DNA from: Tannerella sp.
GTDB lineage: Bacteria > Bacteroidota > Bacteroidia > Bacteroidales > Tannerellaceae
Assembly: GCA_031289445.1 (NCBI GenBank)
Contig: JAITPL010000039.1
Coordinates: 1 to 13,502, forward strand
DNA: 13,502 bases
Reading direction: 5' to 3'
Part shown: positions 1 to 6,794 of the stretch, one piece after another
How positions within the stretch are numbered: position 1 is the stretch's first letter
Layout: every line of letters starts with the position of its first letter
Program-made: the position numbers and the translations under genes
Notes under the pieces: generated by a model
Database searches by the model: none
What the model saw: only the letters and a program-made list of their open reading frames with translations
What the model was told of the DNA's origin: nothing

Positions 1-949
1 GTACGGGAATATTTACAAGTGAGGAAACAGGCGAGAACATGGCCAGCGCAACTAATATCAGGCCAACGGCCGAAGTTACGGTAAGCATCAGTTTACTCGA
101 TACCTTGCCGCCGATAGAAGCGCCTGTCAGTCGTCCGCAAAGCATCAGGAACCAGTATGTTCCGCATACGAAGCCGGATATGGTAGTTGAGATGCCGATG
201 CCTTTGGTGAGCCACAAATCGAGTACGCCCGGAGTGCCTACGTCAACTCCTACATATATGAAGATGGCAATAGCGCCAAGAACGAAATGGCGGAATTTCA
301 ATGCGCCGGATATCAGTGCGCCAAGCGGTTCGGAAGCCTTTTCTGCGTGCGGTTCGGGTATCCTGACCAATGCCAGAACGGCGAAAGCGAGCGCGAATAC
401 ACCCATTGCGATGAAAAGCACGGGGTAAACGTCTGTGATGTTGGCTTTCGTGATCTCGCCTACAAGCACGCCAACGAACATCGGGGTCACCGTTCCCAAA
501 ACGGAGTTGAACGAACCGCCGACCTGTATCAGTTGGTTGCCTTTGTTGCCGCCGCCGCCGAGGGTGTTAAGCATCGGGTTGACTACCGTGTTGAGCAAAC
601 ACATGGAGAAGCCGGCCACGAACGCGCCTACCAGATAGATGACAAAGCTTGCCTCGCCACCTGACAGGTATTGGATAAGCACTCCTACGATACCGACGGC
701 TATCGCTATAAGCGCCGTCTTCTTGTAACCGTAGCGTTGCAGCATCATACCGCCGGGTATGCCCATCACCGCATAAGCGATAAAGTTGGCAAGGTTGCCG
801 AACAAACCAAGCGCATTGGATACGCCGAACTGGTTTATTAAAATTTTCCCCATAGGGGCTGCCAGATTGGTAACGAATGAAATCATACCAAACAGCAATA
901 CCATCATAATGATTGGTAGCAAATAGTTTTTGTTGTCTTTTTGTGCCAT
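1..949 (-). CDS. Sugar MFS transporter, FucP/GluP-like (partial, runs off left edge)
   Basis: This is a major facilitator superfamily permease of the fucose/glucose-galactose:H+ symporter type. It is expected to import a hexose across the inner membrane. The first 316 residues are visible, starting MAQKDNKNYLLPIIMMVLLF; the C-terminus lies beyond base 1. Family members are about 400-440 residues, so roughly a quarter is missing. Nearly the whole visible chain is hydrophobic helices. The first cytoplasmic loop carries PGGMMLQRYGYKK, matching the MFS loop 2-3 signature. A segment NTVVNPMLNTLGGGG followed by GNQLIQVGGSFNSVLG matches the conserved Asn-Pro and helix-5 region of this family. The ATG at 947-949 lies 39 bases downstream of the galM stop on the same strand with no promoter or terminator between, so cotranscription is likely. 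That neighbour suggests galactose or glucose as substrate; the specificity is inference. Confidence 0.88.
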   Translation of the reverse strand, partial: MAQKDNKNYLLPIIMMVLLFGMISFVTNLAAPMGKILINQFGVSNALGLFGNLANFIAYAVMGIPGGMMLQRYGYKKTALIAIAVGIVGVLIQYLSGGEASFVIYLVGAFVAGFSMCLLNTVVNPMLNTLGGGGNKGNQLIQVGGSFNSVLGTVTPMFVGVLVGEITKANITDVYPVLFIAMGVFALAFAVLALVRIPEPHAEKASEPLGALISGALKFRHFVLGAIAIFIYVGVDVGTPGVLDLWLTKGIGISTTISGFVCGTYWFLMLCGRLTGASIGGKVSSKLMLTVTSAVGLILVALAMFSPVSSLVNIPV

Positions 950-988
950 AATTCTAAGATTATTAATTTATTAGTTATTTAAAAAAAT

Positions 989-2089
989 TTATTTTTGATG
1001 TGAATTAACGGTTGTAAACATGAAAATAGTAAAGCTCAAGAAATGTTCGTTTGGTCGCAAAACCGTTGAAGGATACTCCGGCCGGTTCGGACTGTCGGGA
1101 AAATGTTGAGTTTCGAGGCAGAAAGCCGAGCGTCGGGGGTAGCGTTGACCGTTCTTCCCGACTAAATTGCCTGTCATCCAGTTACCTGTGTAGAGTTGCA
1201 ATCCCGGCTCGGAGGTGATTACTCCCATAACAATATCCGTCTTGGGAGAGATGCTTATTGCGGAATAGTCAATATTGCCATCAGACCTGCTTCTATCTAA
1301 TATATATGTATGGTCGTAGCCGTGACCGAATTTCAGTTGTTCGAAGTCGTCGTTGATATGTTCGCCAATCGTCTTTACTTCCTTGAAATCCATTGGCGTA
1401 CCTTTGACCGGCTCCTTAGGGCCGTAGGGGATAGCCGTTTCATCGGTCGGCAGATAGTAGTCGGCGTTAATTGACAGGAGATGGTCGCCAATATCGGGGT
1501 CGCCCGCGCCCGAGAGGTTGAAGTACGAGTGATTCGTAAGATTCAGCACTGTCGGTTTGTCGGTTACAGCCCCATACTTGACAGTAAAATAATTCTCATC
1601 CTTTACCACCCTGTATTCAACGGTTGTCTCAAGTGTTCCGGGAAAGCCTTCTTCGCCATCGACCGACACATATTTCAGCTTCAATACGTTTTCCGAAACT
1701 TCTAAAACGTCCCAGACGACGGAGTTGAAGCCCTTGACACCGCCATGCAGACTGTTAGGTCCGTTGTTGATGGCGAGATTGTCATAGACAACGCCGTCGA
1801 GTTCGAAGCGTCCTTTGGCGATACGGTTGCCGTATCTGCCACAGATTGCTCCGAAATAAGGCTCTTCCGACGTCAGATAGTCGTCGATAGAAGCGTGTCC
1901 TGTTACTACGTCCGTCGGTTTTCCGTCTTTATCGGGCACCACGAGGGACACTACCTTAGCTCCGTAGTTGGTGATGGAAACTTCCATGCCCGCATCGTTC
2001 TTAATCACGTAAAGCGAGACTTCTTTACCATCGACAACCTTCTGAAAATCAGAAATTTTCAGTCCTGAAAGAGTTTGTTCGTTCTCCAT
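989..2089 (-). CDS. galM: Aldose 1-epimerase (galactose mutarotase)
   Basis: The enzyme interconverts alpha and beta anomers of galactose or glucose, supplying alpha-D-galactose to galactokinase at the head of the Leloir pathway. The 366 residues match the usual length of a cytoplasmic GalM. Family motifs appear in order: GRYGNRI (84-90), NGPNSLHGG (109-117), NLTNHSYFNL (183-192), GYDH (257-260) and ETQHFPDSPN (326-335). By comparison with characterised GalM, His115, His187, Asp259 and Glu326 are the expected substrate and catalytic residues, with Glu326 as base and His187 as acid. There is no signal peptide. The ATG at 2087-2089 is the first in frame and follows a weak promoter-like TACCTTTA. 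The gene sits just upstream of the sugar transporter. Bacteroidales often place galactokinase beside this pair; if present here it lies left of the window. The C-terminus is ordinary and nothing is missing. Confidence 0.95.
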   Translation of the reverse strand: MENEQTLSGLKISDFQKVVDGKEVSLYVIKNDAGMEVSITNYGAKVVSLVVPDKDGKPTDVVTGHASIDDYLTSEEPYFGAICGRYGNRIAKGRFELDGVVYDNLAINNGPNSLHGGVKGFNSVVWDVLEVSENVLKLKYVSVDGEEGFPGTLETTVEYRVVKDENYFTVKYGAVTDKPTVLNLTNHSYFNLSGAGDPDIGDHLLSINADYYLPTDETAIPYGPKEPVKGTPMDFKEVKTIGEHINDDFEQLKFGHGYDHTYILDRSRSDGNIDYSAISISPKTDIVMGVITSEPGLQLYTGNWMTGNLVGKNGQRYPRRSAFCLETQHFPDSPNRPEYPSTVLRPNEHFLSFTIFMFTTVNSHQK

Positions 2090-2110
2090 AAAATCGTTTA
2101 AAATCGACCG

Positions 2111-2118
2111 TAAAGGTA
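2111..2118 (-). promoter_or_regulatory. Weak candidate -7 box for galM
   Basis: Read on the minus strand this is TACCTTTA, one base off the Bacteroidota -7 consensus TAnnTTTG. It is 22 bases before the galM ATG, giving a leader of about 15 nt. No TTTG is found at the expected -33 distance, so the call is tentative. Readthrough from tamB is the alternative. Confidence 0.35.
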
Positions 2119-2151
2119 GTTATATAATTTGAAACACGTTGAATTTGGAAT

Positions 2152-2165
2152 ATGTTATATAACAT
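2152..2165. promoter_or_regulatory. Perfect 14-bp palindrome upstream of galM, possible operator
   Basis: ATGTTATATAACAT is a perfect inverted repeat. It lies about 45-60 bases upstream of the inferred galM start of transcription, where an activator would bind. A sugar-responsive regulator site is inference. AT-rich palindromes of this length do occur by chance. Confidence 0.35.
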
Positions 2166-2205
2166 GTTTTTGCCAAATGACGGTTTAAACCACACTAAAA
2201 GAGCG

Positions 2206-2247
2206 TAGTGAATAGTGAATAACGAATAGTGAATAGTGAATAACGTA
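2206..2247. repeat. Heptamer tandem repeat in a 21-bp higher-order unit
   Basis: The tract is TAGTGAA, TAGTGAA, TAACGAA, then TAGTGAA, TAGTGAA, TAACGta. It is six heptamers forming two 21-bp blocks that differ only in the last two bases. It lies in the 169-bp gap between the tamB stop and galM. Short heptamer tracts of this kind are common between genes in Bacteroidota. No function is evident. Confidence 0.85.
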
Positions 2248-2258
2248 CAGTCCATCCG

Positions 2259-5200
2259 TCAGGGCTTTGGGGGTGGCGGGGGAACCAGAGAAGTTCTTCT
2301 TCGTCTGAAAATGTCTGAAAATATGGAGAAGTCCTTGCGGAACATTAAGCCTACGCCTTGACGTGTGAGTGATTTGGTGTTGTAGCGATAGAGGTCGTTT
2401 GCGTGATTGTAGGCTTTGAGGCTTATGTCGCCGGTGCGGGTCAGTTTATATTCGAGGTCGAACTCGCCTACGAAGGCATTCGATTGAATATAGTTATCCT
2501 TGTATCCGAAATTGCCGTTGAAGAGCAGGCGGTTATTGAGCAGTTGGCTCGACAGCAGCATCTCCACCTCGGTATCCTTTATGCCGTCCTGTCGCGAGCG
2601 TATGTTAGTGCCTATCTGCACTTTATCGGTGAGGGTACTGAGCAGATTCGACAGTTGCGAGGACAGCGCCGATGAAGCCACAGCGCTAAACTCGTCGCCG
2701 GTATATGTGTTGCGCGAATAATCGGGGGTATAGAACTTGTTGAGTACAAGGAGGTAAATGATTTGTCGCGTCATCATATCTTCGGTATCTATAAATGATT
2801 TGACCTGCCGTTCGAGTTCGCTGTTCGAGTTGGGCAGTTCGAGGTCGAATGAGATATCCGGATTCTGCAGCCGACCGTCCAGCTTCAGTATGCAATTAAC
2901 CGGTATTGTAGGCGTTCCTGTTTCCATTATCAGCGTTTCGTCGAGGTCTTGAATATTGGCGGCCAAATTGTACGAAGCGTTGATATCGAGGATGGCGGCC
3001 ATCGGGTCTCCGCGAAAAGACACCGTGCTGCCATCGCGAATATTAAAGCGTTTACGCACGACCTGCTGCAGGTTGAAGTTGTATGTGCCGTTGGTAATCA
3101 AGTAGTTGCCGAACAGTTGCAAATCACTGCGACTGCCGTAACTGATTTGAATATTACCGTTGCCTTCACCCCTCAGTTTGTCGCCGTCGTCGGAGTCGAT
3201 TGTTAGCTCAATCTTCGCACTGGGAGTAGCGTTTACAAGGAAGTTAAGTTGATAGTCCATGGAAGAATGACCGTTACCGTTACCGTTGATGACCGCCGTT
3301 GTATCGCCGTCGGCCGTCTGTCGATGTTCTGCGAAAGAAATGAAATCGTAGTCGTTGACCTTCGAATCGTTCATGAAATTGAAACCTACCGATGTGCCTG
3401 CTTCACAACGCGCATTGCCATCAACGAGGATATTATCTTCCGTACCTTCGATATGTGTTTGTCCGCTGGCATAGACCTGTCCGTATATCTTGGGATTGAC
3501 GGTTTGCGGAATATCATAAACCAGCAATTTTTCGGCGTTGACGTCAAGTTCATAGCTCAGGTCGCGAAAACTGTTGTGATGAAGCATGAAGTTCAGGATT
3601 CCGGTATTGTTGTTTCTGTCCCGGACGGCCGTCTGTTTTGTGCCGATGCCGTATTTATCAAGAAAGAGAGTGTCGGAAAACGAATATGAGGTATTCAGGA
3701 TATTCACTTTCATGCTGGCGTCGCGGATATAGGGATTTCCTTCTATAAAAATATCGGAGAAATTGCCGTGTAGAAGGACATGGCCGAAGCCCAATCCCTG
3801 CACGTTGCTTGCGAAGGCGCTCATATATCTTTGCACGAAAGCGAGGTTAATCTCATTCGCGTTGAAATGGATTGAGAGGCCTTGATTAGCGCCTACCGGA
3901 AAGATCTCACCGTCAACGTCTGTATATATGGAATCGTTTTTGTAGATTGACCCTAAAAGACGTATTGCCAGAATGTCGCTGTCCCATTCGCTCGACAGTT
4001 TCAGTTTTCCCTGAACGACCTGATTGAAAGAGAAATCCTGCACTTCAAGGCGTCCGCCTATCATCATGCTCCCAAGCAGGTCGCGACCGTTAACGGCGCC
4101 GGTTGCAAGTCCGCCGAATCGCAGAGCGGGAATGTTAAGTACGTCAAAGATATATGATATTTCAACATCTTTCATGTCAAGGAAAAATGTCTCTCTGGGA
4201 TCTTTCGAGATAACGCCGTTGAGATGCAGGTATTGCTCTCCTTTGGTGATATAGAAATTGTCGATGTTGATCTTGCCGTCAGTGACTGTAGCCGAGGCCG
4301 GGTCAATGTGCCAGACGGAATCTTTCATTACTATCCGCGTAGGATTTACAGTTATTTCGGTACGCAGATCGGCGCGTCCGTCTTTGTTCGCGTCTTTGGT
4401 AAACAAGGCCGAGGCGTCTATCTCCGCTTCATATTTTTCGGTCTTGTCGTTTGACCATTGCAGTTTGAGGCCTATCTTGTCGTCTCCTGCGTCGGACTTC
4501 AGGCTTAGCGCGTTATGCAGACCGTTTTTGTTGTAATGCGTTACATTCAGGTTTAGGTTAATCTTCCCGTCTTTATTATTAATGTGAATGCTTCCCTTTT
4601 CAAACTTGTTTGTTCCGATATTGAAACTTGGTATGTTTATATTGCTCAGCAGCTTGCCCGAAGCATTATCGTAACGTCCCTCGATTGTAGCCTTTTCGAG
4701 GATGGTAACAGGCAGTTTCAATGTGTTTGAAATATGTTCGGTATTGTTGATAACTATATGATAGTCAAAGATGTTTTTTTCTGTCGGCACACTGTCTTTA
4801 TGGTATGTCTCGACCAGCGAAGGCAAATATTTTCGGGTTGTAGTCAGCAGGTCGGGTAGAAGGGAGGTTAAAGAATAGCGCCCCGACAGATCTGCGTTGA
4901 TAACGTCGGAGGTGATTCTCAGACGTCTGTTTTGCGCTTCTTCCGACGATGGTTTTTCCGACGATGATGCGATGAGGACGTCTCGAATCGCGAAACTGTC
5001 AATATCTGTTCTGAAAGAGAGGTTTTTGAGCCTTATGTAACCGTCGAAATCGTCAGGATTGCTGCCGGTGAAGCTGGCATTAAGGCTCAAGGCTATTTCG
5101 GGATGCTTGAAGTTGTCGATTAGATGGAGCGTGTCGGGGCGGAAACCGTCAAGATCGGCTATTAATTCCATCTCGAACTTATCCTTGTCGTTTATCAGCA

Positions 5201-6650
5201 ATCCCTGCATGTCGAAGTGTCCGTAAGGGTCGTCGATGTGCACGATTCCTTCATATCTGTTCTTCCTGAAACCTCCTGACACAGATATGTTTTTGTATTC
5301 GTAGCCTCGATATTCAATCTCGTTTACGTTTGTTTTTATCGTGCCGTACAGGGCTTCGCGTCCGGTTTTTTGCAGTTTTATATCCGCGTTAAACCGCGCT
5401 TTGCCGAATGGATTGCCTTCGTCAAACAATGAGCTGATTATCAGGCTGGACGAAGTTAAGTTTCCCCGAATAAACAGGGTCGTGTCCTTGCTGTATCCTG
5501 TTTTCACATCCATCTTCACGGAGCCTATCGGCGAAGATATTTCTACCTGCGTTGTCAGATTGTCGATAAAACCTGCTACTTCGCCCTTGAAATGCAGTTC
5601 GCCCAGACGCATCACAGGCGTAGGCAGTTGAATAGCGTCGAAGTTGTGTATCAATTTCTGTATGTCGTCGGTAGTGATGTTCAATTGGCTTAAATGTCCG
5701 TTCAGATAAGGCGGGTTGCCTTTGTCGGCGAGGCCTTTTATGTTGATGCCTCCCGCAAGTGACATTTTGTTCCCGTACATTATTATTACCTGGTCGAGAG
5801 AAAGTGAATCTATAGAGCCGCCGATATCTGCGGAAGCGTCAATAATATCGGTAAAACCGACCGGCAGGGGCGTCAACGCATCAAAGTCGGCAGGGGCGAT
5901 TTTTGACCTTGCAATCTTCAGAAACAGGGGCGATTCGCCTGAAATGGCAGGCAGGCTGTCGGTATTGTTAAGCCGGATGCCGGCCGTCGGGATAGAGATG
6001 CTCGAAGCGGGTAGAGTCAGAGCTATGTCGTGAAGCAGTAAGGAATCGCGATTGCAGCTTATGCCAAACGATAACTTGCGGACGTCCAAGCCGGATATCT
6101 CATTGAAACTGAATTTGTTGACCACCGCCATAAGGCTGTCGCTGCTGAAATGCTTCACCGACAGGGCGCCGTTGATATTGCTTATGTCCAGATGGTCGGG
6201 ATTGAAATGGCGCACATTGTTGGCTTTATCGAGGATGTCGTATGTAAAGCGTCCTTTGCGTATCAGTATAGAGCTTATTTTCAGTTCGATATTGCTCTCG
6301 TTTGTCGAATTGCCCGCAAAAGCGTCTAAAATAAACTGCAAATTAGTGTCGCTGTGCGAGTTCTCGCGCTTGATATGGCAGGTAACGTCGAACAGCCGCA
6401 CAGTCGTCAGTATCCACTTGTCGCGAAACAGGGAGCGCAGTTTGAAACCGACGGTTACATTTCCGGCTTCCAATAAGCGTTCTCCCGAAGGGTCGTCGAT
6501 TATTACATTCTTGAGTATGAAGCGATTAAGCCATTCTATATCTACATTTTCTATCCGTACATCTGTATTGAGGCGCTTCGACAGTTGGCTTACGGTAAAA
6601 GCAGTTACTTTCTGCTGAATCGACGGGATGTCCAGCAGAATGACAGGCAA
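2259..6650 (-). CDS. tamB: TamB-family translocation/assembly module protein (AsmA-like, DUF490)
   Basis: This is a very large envelope protein of the TamB/AsmA-like group. Relatives span the periplasm from an inner-membrane anchor and serve outer-membrane assembly or lipid transport. The 1463 residues counted from TTG at 6650 consist of repeating beta-rich stretches. The last 400 or so residues match the TamB C-terminal domain: VYDIPQTVNPKIYGQVYASG near residue 1050, FRGDPMAAILDINASYNLAA near 1220, and MTRQIIYLLVLNKF near 1300. The chain ends in a basic and proline-rich tail (RRRR, then PPPPPKP). The start is uncertain. Upstream of 6650 the frame stays open to a TAG at 6723-6725 and encodes a hydrophobic helix (KYIIITALACFILLYALPVI), the expected anchor, but contains no ATG, GTG or other TTG. 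The true start is probably near 6708-6710 (ATT) or the frame is broken there. No tamA neighbour is visible. Confidence 0.88.
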   Translation of the reverse strand: MPVILLDIPSIQQKVTAFTVSQLSKRLNTDVRIENVDIEWLNRFILKNVIIDDPSGERLLEAGNVTVGFKLRSLFRDKWILTTVRLFDVTCHIKRENSHSDTNLQFILDAFAGNSTNESNIELKISSILIRKGRFTYDILDKANNVRHFNPDHLDISNINGALSVKHFSSDSLMAVVNKFSFNEISGLDVRKLSFGISCNRDSLLLHDIALTLPASSISIPTAGIRLNNTDSLPAISGESPLFLKIARSKIAPADFDALTPLPVGFTDIIDASADIGGSIDSLSLDQVIIMYGNKMSLAGGINIKGLADKGNPPYLNGHLSQLNITTDDIQKLIHNFDAIQLPTPVMRLGELHFKGEVAGFIDNLTTQVEISSPIGSVKMDVKTGYSKDTTLFIRGNLTSSSLIISSLFDEGNPFGKARFNADIKLQKTGREALYGTIKTNVNEIEYRGYEYKNISVSGGFRKNRYEGIVHIDDPYGHFDMQGLLINDKDKFEMELIADLDGFRPDTLHLIDNFKHPEIALSLNASFTGSNPDDFDGYIRLKNLSFRTDIDSFAIRDVLIASSSEKPSSEEAQNRRLRITSDVINADLSGRYSLTSLLPDLLTTTRKYLPSLVETYHKDSVPTEKNIFDYHIVINNTEHISNTLKLPVTILEKATIEGRYDNASGKLLSNINIPSFNIGTNKFEKGSIHINNKDGKINLNLNVTHYNKNGLHNALSLKSDAGDDKIGLKLQWSNDKTEKYEAEIDASALFTKDANKDGRADLRTEITVNPTRIVMKDSVWHIDPASATVTDGKINIDNFYITKGEQYLHLNGVISKDPRETFFLDMKDVEISYIFDVLNIPALRFGGLATGAVNGRDLLGSMMIGGRLEVQDFSFNQVVQGKLKLSSEWDSDILAIRLLGSIYKNDSIYTDVDGEIFPVGANQGLSIHFNANEINLAFVQRYMSAFASNVQGLGFGHVLLHGNFSDIFIEGNPYIRDASMKVNILNTSYSFSDTLFLDKYGIGTKQTAVRDRNNNTGILNFMLHHNSFRDLSYELDVNAEKLLVYDIPQTVNPKIYGQVYASGQTHIEGTEDNILVDGNARCEAGTSVGFNFMNDSKVNDYDFISFAEHRQTADGDTTAVINGNGNGHSSMDYQLNFLVNATPSAKIELTIDSDDGDKLRGEGNGNIQISYGSRSDLQLFGNYLITNGTYNFNLQQVVRKRFNIRDGSTVSFRGDPMAAILDINASYNLAANIQDLDETLIMETGTPTIPVNCILKLDGRLQNPDISFDLELPNSNSELERQVKSFIDTEDMMTRQIIYLLVLNKFYTPDYSRNTYTGDEFSAVASSALSSQLSNLLSTLTDKVQIGTNIRSRQDGIKDTEVEMLLSSQLLNNRLLFNGNFGYKDNYIQSNAFVGEFDLEYKLTRTGDISLKAYNHANDLYRYNTKSLTRQGVGLMFRKDFSIFSDIFRRRRTSLVPPPPPKP

Positions 6651-6736
6651 GGCATAGAGTAGTATAAAACATGCTAAAGCCGTTATTATTATGTATTTCA
6701 GTCCTTTAATATCTTCTTGTTTCTATTAATCAGCCG

Positions 6737-6744
6737 CAAAAGTA
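6737..6744 (-). promoter_or_regulatory. -7 box of leftward (tamB) promoter
   Basis: The minus strand reads TACTTTTG, an exact TAnnTTTG. Transcription would start near 6730, about 20 nt before the candidate ATT start of tamB. No TTTG is seen at the -33 position. It mirrors the rightward box at 6767-6774. Confidence 0.65.
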
Positions 6745-6766
6745 TCATTAATTTTTAAATTATCCG

Positions 6767-6774
6767 TACTTTTG
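6767..6774 (+). promoter_or_regulatory. -7 box of rightward (calcium ATPase) promoter
   Basis: TACTTTTG is an exact TAnnTTTG and lies 20 bases before the ATPase ATG, which implies a leader of roughly 14 nt. The -33 element is not recognisable. Its -33 zone falls on the opposing tamB -7 box, so the two promoters overlap. Confidence 0.65.
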
Positions 6775-6794
6775 TGCTTTCTTTGATTTGAAAA

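Noticed and set aside
39..664. Rightward open frames at the left edge
   Set aside because: They are antisense to the sugar transporter, whose leftward frame gives continuous hydrophobic helices and family motifs. The rightward products have low-complexity, improbable composition.
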